From: Marinobacter shengliensis
GTDB taxonomy: Bacteria; Pseudomonadota; Gammaproteobacteria; Pseudomonadales; Oleiphilaceae
Direction: 5' to 3'
Assembly: GCF_003007715.1 (NCBI RefSeq)
Contig: NZ_PXNO01000019.1
Coordinates: 124,001-188,000, forward strand
DNA length: 64,000 bases
The notes under the pieces are model-generated. The model did no database searches and was not told the DNA's origin. It was given only the letters and a program-made list of their open reading frames with translations. Shown here in pieces: positions 1-8,389 of this stretch; the first letter of the stretch is position 1; each line of letters opens with the position of its first letter. Made by a program: the position numbers and the translations under genes.

Positions 1-526
1 CGTGAGTTTCGTGGTTGTCGATCTGCTTGATCAGCTCGGCAGCCTTGGCGGTGTCGCCGGCGTTTTCAGCTTCTTCCAGGGCACGGAACAGGTGGTTCAG
101 TTCCCATGCGTCAGCCTGGCGCAGGAAGGTGTACAGCTCTTCGATCAGGCCAGAAACCGCAGTCTTCTCGTGCATGGACTGGTCAGGCAGCGGGCCGAAC
201 TCGGAACGCAGGGCAGCAACCATCCAGCCAGACAGGTACAGGTAACGACGCTTGGTGGTACCGAAGTGCTTCTTGATGGAGATCAGCTTCTGCTGGCCAA
301 TGAAACCGTGCCAGCAACCCAGAGACTGGGTGTACTGGGAAGAATCGGCGTCGTAAGCAGCCATGTCTTCGCGCATGATCTTGGCGGTGTACTTGGCGAT
401 GTCCAGACCAGTCTTGAATTTGTTCTGGGCGCGCATGCGGGCAGCGTGCTTGGGGTTGATGGCATTCCAGGTCGGGTTCTGCTTCAGGATGGAAGCAATC
501 TGGTCGACGTCTTGTGCGTAGGGCAT
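1..526 (-). CDS. aceA: Isocitrate lyase, N-terminal part (cut by window edge)
   Basis: First enzyme of the glyoxylate bypass: splits isocitrate into glyoxylate and succinate so that acetate or fatty acids can support growth. The 175 visible codons include SSQYTQSLGCWHGFIGQQK, RRYLYLSGWMVAALRSEFG and DQSMHEKTAVSGLIEELYTF, which match the long (about 530-residue) Pseudomonas-type isocitrate lyase rather than the shorter E. coli form. The ATG at 526 follows an AAAGGA-type ribosome site. The gene runs off the left edge, so the catalytic KKCGH region is not visible. Identity is from recognised sequence and is confident. Confidence 0.93.
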   Translation of the reverse strand, partial: MPYAQDVDQIASILKQNPTWNAINPKHAARMRAQNKFKTGLDIAKYTAKIMREDMAAYDADSSQYTQSLGCWHGFIGQQKLISIKKHFGTTKRRYLYLSGWMVAALRSEFGPLPDQSMHEKTAVSGLIEELYTFLRQADAWELNHLFRALEEAENAGDTAKAAELIKQIDNHETH

Positions 527-833
527 GGTCTCTATCCTTTCTACGTTAGTGTTCAAAAGGGTCGGAAACGCTGCTGCCAGCAGCCTCCGGAGCCAACCGC
601 CTGCTCATACAACCCGGCAGGGGATGACGTTGGGCGTAACTTTAGTGCTTTCCGATTTATAATTGAAATTTATATGGTGTATTTTCGGCATTTTTCTGGT
701 GAATACCAAGTCCACACCATGAATACCTCAAGTTGAGCAGGATCATGGTTGCTGTTCCGGGAAATGCTAACATTCAGCATATCCATGATATTTGTCATTC
801 GCCCTGACCAGCTCGGGACAACAGGATTCATTT
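527..833. other. Intergenic region between aceA and the DUF1538 gene
   Basis: About 307 bases between divergent genes. It holds an AT-rich stretch around 645-690, where the aceA promoter would be expected, and a small hairpin (gctgct/agcagc, 570-584) in the aceA leader. No convincing -35/-10 pair, small gene or operator was identified. Confidence 0.5.
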
Positions 834-2321
834 GTGTTCTACCTGACCTCTTTTGGCCACTCGCTGCTGCACGCTCTCAAGAACCTGCTGCCTATCGTCG
901 TTGTCGTCGTATTTTTCCAGCTGGTCATTCTGCAACAGGTACCCGATAACCTGGCCAGCATGACCATTGGCCTGTTGATCGTTGCCGTGGGTGTTGCCCT
1001 CTTTCTTCAGGGCCTTGAACTCAGCATTTTTCCCGTTGGTAAAAGCCTGTCCAACCAATTCGCCAAGCGCGGTTCCATCATCATATTGTTGAGTTTTGGC
1101 TTTGCCATGGGGTTCTCCGCCGTGGTCGCCGAGCCAGCCCTGATTGCGGTTGCCGAGCAGGCCCAGAGCATCAGTGAAGGCCGGATAGATGCCTTCACTC
1201 TCAGGATGCTGGTGGCATTGTCCGTCGGGCTGGTGGTGGCCCTTGGGATATTCCGCACCATTTTCGGATACCCCTTGCACTGGTTCATGATCGTTGGCTA
1301 TGTCACGGTCGTGATCGTAACCTGGTTTGCGCCGGAAGAGATCGTGGGGCTCGCCTATGATTCCGGGGGTGTCACCACCAATGTGGTTACTGTGCCGCTT
1401 ATTGCGGCACTGGGGATCGGACTGGCCGCGTCCATTCGGGGGCGAAACCCACTGACAGATGGCTTTGGCCTGGTTGCCCTTGCGGTGATGGTGCCGATGA
1501 TCACCGTTCAGATCTACGGAATGATTGTCTACGGCGGCAACACTGAGAGCGGAGAGTTGCTGCTGACCACTGACAGCGACACCGAAGCGCCCTCCGGCCC
1601 GCTGGCGATGCTGGTAGACCTCCTGGAAATGGTGCGCGATGTCCTGCCAATCATTCTGACCGTCATTGTTTTCCAGTACCTGGTGCTGCGCAGAAAACTG
1701 AGCAACCCGCGCAAAGTCATCTTCGGTTTTGTGCTGGTCATTCTCGGTCTGTACGCGTTTGTGGTGGGGCTGAAGATGGGGCTTTTCCCGATCGGCACCA
1801 GCATGGCGGAGCAACTCACCGCTCGTGATAATTTTACCTATGTCTACCTGTTCGCCCTGCTGATCGGCTTTGCCACCACCATGGCCGAACCGGCTCTTAT
1901 CGCCATCGGCAAACAGGCAGAAGAAGCCGCGGCCGGCGCCCTGAACGGTAACGTTATCCGAATTCTGGTGGCCGTTGGCGTTGCCATTGGTATTACGATC
2001 GGTGTGCATCGGATCATTACCGGCGACTCCATTCACTATTACATTATGGGCGGCTACGTTCTTGTTATCCTTCTGACCGTACTCTCTCCAAAGTACATCG
2101 TTGCCCTGGCCTTCGACCTTGGCGGCGTAACCACGTCGGAAGTGACGGTTCCATTGGTGACGGCGCTGGGCATTGGCCTGGCCTCGAGCATCGACGGCCG
2201 TAACGTGTTGATTGATGGCTTCGGGCTTATTGCATTCGCATCCATTTTCCCCATCGTTACGGTGATGGCCTATGCCATCGTTTCCCAATATATTTCAGAT
2301 CACAGGAAGGCAATCCAATGA
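834..2321 (+). CDS. DUF1538 family integral membrane protein (putative permease)
   Basis: A 495-residue very hydrophobic protein made of two homologous halves. Each half carries an AEPALIA motif followed by GGVTT-x-x-VTVPL and a GxGLAxSIxGRN segment (first near residues 90-220, second near 350-480), the hallmark of tandem DUF1538 domains. The function of the family is not established; transport is inferred from the inverted-helix membrane look. GTG at 834 was chosen because AGGA lies 7 bases upstream; a TTG at 792 would add 14 residues with no ribosome site. The stop overlaps the next gene by four bases, so it is translationally coupled to a P-II-like protein. Confidence 0.85.
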   Translation: MFYLTSFGHSLLHALKNLLPIVVVVVFFQLVILQQVPDNLASMTIGLLIVAVGVALFLQGLELSIFPVGKSLSNQFAKRGSIIILLSFGFAMGFSAVVAEPALIAVAEQAQSISEGRIDAFTLRMLVALSVGLVVALGIFRTIFGYPLHWFMIVGYVTVVIVTWFAPEEIVGLAYDSGGVTTNVVTVPLIAALGIGLAASIRGRNPLTDGFGLVALAVMVPMITVQIYGMIVYGGNTESGELLLTTDSDTEAPSGPLAMLVDLLEMVRDVLPIILTVIVFQYLVLRRKLSNPRKVIFGFVLVILGLYAFVVGLKMGLFPIGTSMAEQLTARDNFTYVYLFALLIGFATTMAEPALIAIGKQAEEAAAGALNGNVIRILVAVGVAIGITIGVHRIITGDSIHYYIMGGYVLVILLTVLSPKYIVALAFDLGGVTTSEVTVPLVTALGIGLASSIDGRNVLIDGFGLIAFASIFPIVTVMAYAIVSQYISDHRKAIQ

Positions 2322-2668
2322 AATTTTCGGTACTGGTCGCAATCGTTCCGGAAGATCTGGAACAGGAGTGCATTGATGAAGCCCGCGAACTGGGGGCCGG
2401 TGGTATCACCGTGATGTCTGGCCGCGGGATAAGCAATACGGCCAAAAAGACGTTTTTCGGGCTCACCTATGACGGCAGCCAGAGCGTGTTGCTGATGGTG
2501 TTGGAAAAAGGACTATCGCTGGAGATACTCAAAGCTCTGCAAAAGGTCGTCATGCCCGACCCGAAGGACTCGCAAGGCCTGATTTTTACTGTCCCACTGG
2601 AACACCTGGGGGGCATCGACCTGGCCCAGGTTGAAAAGTTTGAACAACATCTGAAAGATTCACTCTGA
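2318..2668 (+). CDS. P-II family (GlnB-like) regulatory protein
   Basis: A 116-residue protein with the P-II start MKFSVLVAIVPEDLEQECIDEA, the loop region GRGISNTAKKTFFGL and a C-terminal LEKGLSLEILKALQKVV stretch. It resembles divergent P-II proteins, not GlnB/GlnK: the usual uridylylated tyrosine motif of the T-loop is not evident. P-II trimers commonly bind adenine nucleotides and dock on a neighbouring membrane transporter, as GlnK does on AmtB and SbtB on SbtA. The ATGA overlap with the DUF1538 gene suggests this protein controls that permease. The ligand cannot be told from sequence. Confidence 0.82.
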   Translation: MKFSVLVAIVPEDLEQECIDEARELGAGGITVMSGRGISNTAKKTFFGLTYDGSQSVLLMVLEKGLSLEILKALQKVVMPDPKDSQGLIFTVPLEHLGGIDLAQVEKFEQHLKDSL

Positions 2669-2681
2669 TCGGAGCAGCACC

Positions 2682-3071
2682 ATGAAACTGGTCAAAGATG
2701 TGATGGTCACCGAGATCATCAAGATTTCACCCTTCGCAACTCTGCGAGAAGCATTGTCGTTAATGAAACGCCATAACGTGAAGTCTCTTGTGGTTGAGCG
2801 CCAGAGCGACCACGATGCCTGGGGGCTGATCACCTACACCAACGTCCTGAAAGCCGTTATTGCTGAAGACGGCGACATCGATCTTCTGAACGTTTATGAC
2901 GTTTGTGCCAAACCGGTCATCAGTGTCGGTGGAAGCCTCTCGCTCAGGCATGCTGCCAGCCTGATGACCGATCATCGGGTAAAGCGCCTACTGGTGCTGG
3001 CTGACAACGAATTGCAGGGCTTTGTCGTGATGGACGACATCATGAAAGCATTACTGGATACCATCGACTGA
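2682..3071 (+). CDS. CBS-domain pair protein
   Basis: A 129-residue protein that is little more than two CBS motifs: residues about 5-62 (VKDVMVTEIIKISPFATLRE onwards) and 68-127 (VYDVCAKPVISVGGSLSLR onwards, ending VMDDIMKAL). Such Bateman modules bind AMP, ATP or S-adenosyl compounds and act as energy or ionic-strength sensors. It starts 13 bases after the P-II gene behind a GGAG site, so the three genes look like one operon: membrane protein, P-II regulator, nucleotide sensor. It is a free-standing CBS protein with no enzymatic domain. Confidence 0.85.
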   Translation: MKLVKDVMVTEIIKISPFATLREALSLMKRHNVKSLVVERQSDHDAWGLITYTNVLKAVIAEDGDIDLLNVYDVCAKPVISVGGSLSLRHAASLMTDHRVKRLLVLADNELQGFVVMDDIMKALLDTID

Positions 3072-3091
3072 CATAAGCCACCGCAACGGTG

Positions 3092-5038
3092 TCAGTTTCT
3101 GGAGAGCACCAGTAACTGGTCACCGGACTTCAGATCCAGATAGCAATCCCTTGGCGGATTCATCAACAGGTGACGACCACGCTCATCGGCAACCGCGCGA
3201 TAGAGGCCCAGCGCTATCTCGCCTTTGTCCGCAACGATTTTCTCAAGTAGCTGGAAATCCGTACTGGCGGGCAAAGGATAATCGTGAGGATCGCGAAACT
3301 GAATCTCCGCGCCCCCGACCGTAAACAGTTCATCCAGAACTACCCGGAGCTCGCGGCGCAGCGCTACCTGAGCGAGCACATGGCTGAGCACCATGGGCGT
3401 AATCAGCATCTCACTTCGGTTTCCGTACAACAGATGCCGGTTATCGGGATCGCTGAGTTCCATGATCACCTGCGGCCGGCGGGATGACTCCGCCAGCAGA
3501 TCCTCAAGTTGCAGATAGCCCACCATGGCCCTGGCATCGGCCTCCTCACCAGAACCAACCCGATCACTGCTGAGCAGCATGACCGCGTCATAGCTGGCAG
3601 GGTCAAGGCGACGCAGGTCCTCCTCAACCATGTAGTCTGCCTCAAGCAGACGGCCATTGACCGCCAGCAGGTCCGCACCATACCGGCTGATCTCACGGCG
3701 TCGCTCCTCAACGGGCACCACCGATACCAGATCCAATTCAAACCGGCGCCCCGGATAACTGCCGAATTCCGACACCAGGCTGGGCACCCTTCGACTCCAA
3801 CCCAACACAAGTATCCGCTGTCTTGCCTGGACGCTTTGAGAGCGAGGCACCGACTCCGCCCGCTCAATCACACCCATGGGCTCGGCCTTCGCATCGGGCC
3901 CTGTGTGTTCGTAATCCCTGGCCATCAAAACCACCCTGTCTTCATTGCGTATTATGGTGTCGGTGGGTGCCAGAAGGTTTACATGCCAGCCACCCTCAGG
4001 TCTGGGCTGGAGCAGGCCAAGTACAATGGCTTTCGGCCGGTTCGCCGCCAGTTCTGCCAGGGTTTGCCCTTCAGCCGTTTCTCCACCGCGAACGAAAATT
4101 TCATTGCCGTCGCCCGCCGTCAGAAGCTCGTTATAGACCTCGGAGAGATGAGGGTGAAGCACGTTCTGAACCAGTAAACGACTGATCGTCGCATCACCTG
4201 CCACCACCTCGACGGCCCCAGGATAGGCACGCTCAATCACTGATAACTTGCGCATATCCTGAATTTCAACCACGACAAAGGGCAAGGGCGCACTCAATTG
4301 ACGGGCTTGAGCGGCGATGGATAACAGCGCCTTCACGGATTCGACGTCAGAGGTCACCAGGCTGCCAACATCATGAACATGGCTCGGCACAATCACCGCC
4401 GCCGCGTCCAGGCAGGCCACACGATGAAGGGCCTCGGGCTGGATCGGAGAGCCGGACCGCAAAATAACCTCTCGGGCACGGCGACCCACACCGGGCTCAC
4501 TCATCAGTTCATGAACCTGCGCCGCACTGGCCTCCTGCGCCAGCACAACCATTCTGAGTTTATGGGTGTCGTGCTTTTCCAGAAAACGTTGCATTCGCCC
4601 GGTAGAGCCGAACAACTCGGACACCAGCGGCGGTGTCTGTGCACTCCAGCCAAGTACCACAAAGTGGTTCTTGAGGGTGACCGGCGTAAGCCCCCTTTCC
4701 AGCTCCTCCATCTTGGCGATCAACCAACGGGTGAGGATGGCCACCAGCGTGCCCATGAACACCACGTACCCAAGTACCGTGAGCAACGTAGACACGATTC
4801 GCTGCCAGGTACCAACATCGTCACCCAGATAGCCTGGGTCGGTCAGCCGAAGAAAGGCCCACCAGACAGCCGAGCCTGGGTCATCGAATTCTCCACCCTG
4901 GGGCACCACCAGCAATCCGCCAATCAGTGATATCAGGCCGATAAAGAAACCAACCACTACGAGCTGGAAGCCCGCCCCTTTGACAAGCTGGCGCTCAAGT
5001 ATAAATTTGAGGCGATCTACAACCCTGAATGGCAGCAT
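3092..5038 (-). CDS. CASTOR/POLLUX-related ion channel with two RCK/TrkA-N domains
   Basis: A 648-residue protein with a transmembrane helix at about 22-43, a pore-like stretch (VWWAFLRLTDPGYLGDD), a second helix at about 85-112, then two cytosolic Rossmann-type regulatory domains that begin FVVLGWSAQTPPLVSELFG and ILVLGWSRRVPSLVSEFG. This is the layout of bacterial relatives of plant CASTOR/POLLUX channels; ion selectivity is not predictable. The ATG at 5038 follows AAGGAG. The gene converges with the CBS gene (20-base gap), putting a ligand-gated channel beside the DUF1538/P-II/CBS module. Confidence 0.85.
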   Translation of the reverse strand: MLPFRVVDRLKFILERQLVKGAGFQLVVVGFFIGLISLIGGLLVVPQGGEFDDPGSAVWWAFLRLTDPGYLGDDVGTWQRIVSTLLTVLGYVVFMGTLVAILTRWLIAKMEELERGLTPVTLKNHFVVLGWSAQTPPLVSELFGSTGRMQRFLEKHDTHKLRMVVLAQEASAAQVHELMSEPGVGRRAREVILRSGSPIQPEALHRVACLDAAAVIVPSHVHDVGSLVTSDVESVKALLSIAAQARQLSAPLPFVVVEIQDMRKLSVIERAYPGAVEVVAGDATISRLLVQNVLHPHLSEVYNELLTAGDGNEIFVRGGETAEGQTLAELAANRPKAIVLGLLQPRPEGGWHVNLLAPTDTIIRNEDRVVLMARDYEHTGPDAKAEPMGVIERAESVPRSQSVQARQRILVLGWSRRVPSLVSEFGSYPGRRFELDLVSVVPVEERRREISRYGADLLAVNGRLLEADYMVEEDLRRLDPASYDAVMLLSSDRVGSGEEADARAMVGYLQLEDLLAESSRRPQVIMELSDPDNRHLLYGNRSEMLITPMVLSHVLAQVALRRELRVVLDELFTVGGAEIQFRDPHDYPLPASTDFQLLEKIVADKGEIALGLYRAVADERGRHLLMNPPRDCYLDLKSGDQLLVLSRN

Positions 5039-5124
5039 AAGGCTCCTTTTTGCGAATGGTCATGGTTGCACATAGGATAGAACAAACTCCGGCAGCAAGG
5101 TGCGCTCAAATCGTGAAGAAAACC

Positions 5125-6342
5125 ATGACTCGCCACACGCACTGGTTAGTTCTGGCATCCGTTTTGGCATCTACGAGCAATGCCAGCACGGCTCATATTC
5201 CCCAACCCTGGCGCTCGGACGCCGTGGTTTCAGGTCGGGATGAAGCCTATGACACCGAGCGCTTCCTTCACGAGCTGACGTTTGATCACCGTCAGGCGTT
5301 ACCGACCGCCATGGACAACGGCATCCGCGGTACCGGCGGCAGTGTCAGCAGCCGCCGGCTGTACTTCAATTTTCGTTACCGCCAGGATTTCGGGTTTCGC
5401 GATGATCAGAACGGCTTTCTGCTCGATATCCAGCGGGCGGAGGATCTGGACGGTCCCTATCAGCGGCAGTTGGTAGGCTTCCGCCAGAACATTGGCGAGC
5501 GCACAGAAGTGTGGCTGCAAGGCGATGTGTTCTCCGACAAAGCGGAATCGGACATTTATCTTAGCGCGCGCCATCACCTCGACAGCCAGAGCTGGCTGCA
5601 CGCCTCTGTGATACTACCGGATTACTACTTCAACGAAAAAACCGATACCGCCGACCGTTTCAGCAAAAAGCCGCAGTCCTATTTTCTGCAGTGGCATCAC
5701 CAAGGATCCACTGCCGTGGAGGGTACGACGGTATCGCTCAACCTGTCCCCGGATTCCCGGTTCATCAGCCAGCGCCAGGAGCTGGCTGTCAGCAACGAAA
5801 CCCAGCGCGGAGCCATCAGCCACCGCCAGCAAACCGGAGACTGGCTGATCGGGTTACACCTGGAAGGTGAGCGCACACGGCGGGATTACACGCTGCAGCG
5901 GAGCGATGAAAACAGGGCCACCGGATTCAAGCGGGATCACCTGAAGGCCCGGGGCTCCGCCACCCTGGTGCCGCACCGCCTCTCCCCTACGGTTGGAGTG
6001 GCCTGGCTGCAACTGGACGAAACCGGATATTTCGGACGAGAGCTGAACGATGAGGGACGTATTCGGCGCCGGGAACCCACGGTCTTCGCCGAGATCACCC
6101 TGAGCGCCAGCCAGAACACCAGCGTCAGCCCGGGCATTTACCTGAGTGCGCCCGAGATCCGGCAAACGTTTGAACAGGAGGAGGAACAACGCCGGCACAC
6201 CGGCTTTACCGGCAAGCTGGCCGTGCCTATTGAAACCCGACTGAGCGCCAGCAACCAGGCCGTATTAACCCTGAACCCCACCTTCTACCTGCACAAATTC
6301 GGGTTTGGCGGCGGCAACCTGCAACTGCACTGGCCGCTGTGA
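5125..6342 (+). CDS. Probable outer-membrane beta-barrel protein, family not recognised
   Basis: A 405-residue exported protein with signal peptide MTRHTHWLVLASVLASTSNA. The mature part is rich in alternating polar/aromatic strands (RRLYFNFRYRQDFGF, WLIGLHLEGERTRRDYTLQ, GNLQLHWPL at the very end) with many R, Q and D residues between them, which suggests a monomeric beta-barrel. I do not recognise the family. ATG 5125 is chosen because it opens the signal peptide; longer in-frame starts at 5050 and GTG 5113 would bury it. It is divergent from the channel gene and convergent with dauA. Confidence 0.7.
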   Translation: MTRHTHWLVLASVLASTSNASTAHIPQPWRSDAVVSGRDEAYDTERFLHELTFDHRQALPTAMDNGIRGTGGSVSSRRLYFNFRYRQDFGFRDDQNGFLLDIQRAEDLDGPYQRQLVGFRQNIGERTEVWLQGDVFSDKAESDIYLSARHHLDSQSWLHASVILPDYYFNEKTDTADRFSKKPQSYFLQWHHQGSTAVEGTTVSLNLSPDSRFISQRQELAVSNETQRGAISHRQQTGDWLIGLHLEGERTRRDYTLQRSDENRATGFKRDHLKARGSATLVPHRLSPTVGVAWLQLDETGYFGRELNDEGRIRRREPTVFAEITLSASQNTSVSPGIYLSAPEIRQTFEQEEEQRRHTGFTGKLAVPIETRLSASNQAVLTLNPTFYLHKFGFGGGNLQLHWPL

Positions 6343-6347
6343 GCGGA

Positions 6348-8093
6348 TCAGACCATCTGCGGGGCACTGCGGCGGGCACTGAGGGCTTCAAGAGCCGAGG
6401 CCAGCGATGGATAAAAACTGCTGACCCCCGGTTCCGGTTTGAGCCCAGCCCGGGCCAGGGCCCGAAGGGGCTGAAACTGAAGGTCAGCGATCATGATTTC
6501 GGTACCGTTTTTCCGGCACTGGTCAATCAGTTTGTTCAACGCCGCCAGGCCGCCGGCATCCAGCACGGTCACGCCGTCCATATACAGGACGAAGCCCCGG
6601 GTCTCCCGGGAGAGATCTGCCAGCTCACCGAATACGCGGTCTGCGGCGGCAAAGAACAGTGGGCCATTGATCTTGAACACCCGCCAGCCTTTCGGCAGCC
6701 CGGCCTGCACTACCCGCTTGTTTTCGCTGATGTCTGTCACCTTGGTCATCTGAGCCATTTCACGCATGAAAAGCACCGCCGCCAATAACACGCCGGTGGT
6801 AATGGCAATGACCATATCCAGCGCCACGGTCAGGCCAAAGCAGGTCAAAAACACCAACACATCACTACGCGGCGCGGTTTTCAGAAGGTGCGCCGCTTTG
6901 GGGGCTTCACTCATGTTCCAGGCCACCATAATCAACAGGGCAGCCATGGCCGGCATGGGCAGGTATGCCAGAACACCGGCCAGCGACACCAGCGCCAGCA
7001 AAACCACCAGGGCATGCACCATGGCGGCCACCGGTGACTGGGCTCCGGCCCGATAGTTGGCAGCTGAGCGGGCAATGGCGGCGGTGGCGGTAATACCGCC
7101 GAAAAACGGCACCACAATGTTGCCAATGCCCTGCCCCATCAGTTCACTGTTAGCGCTGTGGCGTTTGCCGGTCATACCATCCAGCACCACCGCACAGAGC
7201 AAGGACTCAATGGCCCCGAGCATGGCAATGGCAAAGGCCGCCGGCAGCAGCTCGCGGACCATGTTCCAGGAAAGCCCCACTGGCTCGCCCTGGGCATTCA
7301 GTTGCTGCCAGGGCCAGGCAAATTCGGGAAGGAAGGGGGGAATGCCGGCACCGGTACTGCCATCAGGCAACAGGTAACTGAACCGGGAACCGATGGTTTC
7401 TATCGCAGCCCCATTGGCATTGAACCAGATCGCCAGCAGGCTGCCGATAATCACCGCAGGCAGGTGCGGCGGCACCGGCGTTTTCAGCCTGGGCCAGAGC
7501 AACATAACCGCCAGGGTAGTGGCGGCTATCAGTGTGCTCATGGAATCCAGGGCCGGTAATTGCTGGGCCAGCACCGCCAGCTTGTCCCAGTAATGCTCCG
7601 GCATGGTCTCCACCGACAGGCCGAAAAAGTCTTTCACCTGCAGGGTGGCGATCACCACCGCAATACCGCCGGTGAACCCCAGGGTGACGGATTCCGGGAT
7701 ATACTCGATAAAGCGGCCCAGGCGCATCACCGCCATAATCACCAGCAACACCCCGGACATCAGGGTGGCCAGCAGCAGGCCACCCAGTCCGTAGCTCTGG
7801 GCAATGGGGTACAGAATCACCACGAACGCCGCCGTGGGGCCGGAGATGCTGTAACGGCTGCCGCCGAACAGGGCAATCACAAAACCGGCAATGAAGGCGG
7901 TATAAAGGCCATACTGGGGGGCAACGCCACTGGCAATGGCCAGCGCCATGGCCAGGGGGATAGCAATAATACCGACGGTGACGCCGGCCATCAGGTCTTT
8001 CAGGAAGCGGCCGCCGGTATAACGCTCATCCACACAGGCTTCACGGAAGGCGTGGGCAATCCTCAGAGAAAACAGATGAGCGCGGTGCGACAT
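6348..8093 (-). CDS. dauA: SulP/SLC26 family anion transporter with STAS domain (DauA type)
   Basis: A 581-residue inner-membrane transporter close in wording to E. coli DauA (YchM): AGVTVGIIAIPLAMALAIAS, GGSRYSISGPTAAFVVILYP, LLCAVVLDGMTGKRHSANSE and FFGGITATAAIARSAANYRA are all present. E. coli DauA takes up C4-dicarboxylates at acidic pH and is a SulP protein. A C-terminal STAS domain (about 440-560, VLYMDGVTVLDAGGLAALN) is intact. Start ATG 8093 follows GGGAAG. The substrate here could be a dicarboxylate, bicarbonate or sulfate; family is certain, substrate is inferred from DauA similarity. Confidence 0.88.
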   Translation of the reverse strand: MSHRAHLFSLRIAHAFREACVDERYTGGRFLKDLMAGVTVGIIAIPLAMALAIASGVAPQYGLYTAFIAGFVIALFGGSRYSISGPTAAFVVILYPIAQSYGLGGLLLATLMSGVLLVIMAVMRLGRFIEYIPESVTLGFTGGIAVVIATLQVKDFFGLSVETMPEHYWDKLAVLAQQLPALDSMSTLIAATTLAVMLLWPRLKTPVPPHLPAVIIGSLLAIWFNANGAAIETIGSRFSYLLPDGSTGAGIPPFLPEFAWPWQQLNAQGEPVGLSWNMVRELLPAAFAIAMLGAIESLLCAVVLDGMTGKRHSANSELMGQGIGNIVVPFFGGITATAAIARSAANYRAGAQSPVAAMVHALVVLLALVSLAGVLAYLPMPAMAALLIMVAWNMSEAPKAAHLLKTAPRSDVLVFLTCFGLTVALDMVIAITTGVLLAAVLFMREMAQMTKVTDISENKRVVQAGLPKGWRVFKINGPLFFAAADRVFGELADLSRETRGFVLYMDGVTVLDAGGLAALNKLIDQCRKNGTEIMIADLQFQPLRALARAGLKPEPGVSSFYPSLASALEALSARRSAPQMV

Positions 8094-8146
8094 GAGGCAC
8101 TTCCCGGTTGCGGCTATAGCTCAGTCATTATATGCTCACGCCGATT

Positions 8147-8172
8147 ACATTCAATGTTAACCTGATTAACAT
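8147..8172. promoter_or_regulatory. Overlapping dyad symmetries, possible operator
   Basis: Two overlapping inverted repeats lie between dauA and the ribbon-helix-helix gene: acattcaatgt (8147-8157) and atgttaa/ttaacat with a 5-base gap (8154-8172). They sit 20 bases before a gene for a small DNA-binding protein, a usual place for an autoregulatory operator. Only the symmetry is seen; the binding factor is inferred. Confidence 0.35.
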
Positions 8173-8191
8173 GCCATGAGCACTACCACTT

Positions 8192-8380
8192 ATGACTAAG
8201 GAAAACCGAACAGCCCGATTGACGCTACTGATCGATCCGGAGAAGAAAGCGGTCTTTGAGGAACTGTGCAAAGCAGAGGATGTCACTCCGTCACAGAAAG
8301 TCCGCCAGTTTATCCGCGAATACGTCGAGCAGAGACTGGGCGAAGACTGGCGCGAACGGCGCACCGACAAACCTGACTGA
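8192..8380 (+). CDS. Small ribbon-helix-helix (CopG/Arc-like) DNA-binding protein
   Basis: A 62-residue charged protein. RTARLTLLIDPEKKAVFEEL gives the antiparallel beta strand and first helix, and VTPSQKVRQFIREYVEQRL the second helix of a ribbon-helix-helix fold, the fold of small repressors such as CopG and antitoxins. No toxin gene is adjacent: the next frame, 9 bases on, is a ChaN-like lipoprotein, so a regulator role is more likely than antitoxin. The ribosome site is weak. Dyad sequences immediately upstream could be its operator. Confidence 0.7.
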   Translation: MTKENRTARLTLLIDPEKKAVFEELCKAEDVTPSQKVRQFIREYVEQRLGEDWRERRTDKPD

Positions 8381-8389
8381 GCATCGCCG

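Noticed and set aside
828..2288. Long minus-strand open frame of 486 codons opposite the DUF1538 gene.
   Set aside because: Composition is His/Gln/Asn-rich and matches no family; it is the antisense shadow of a clear hydrophobic membrane protein.
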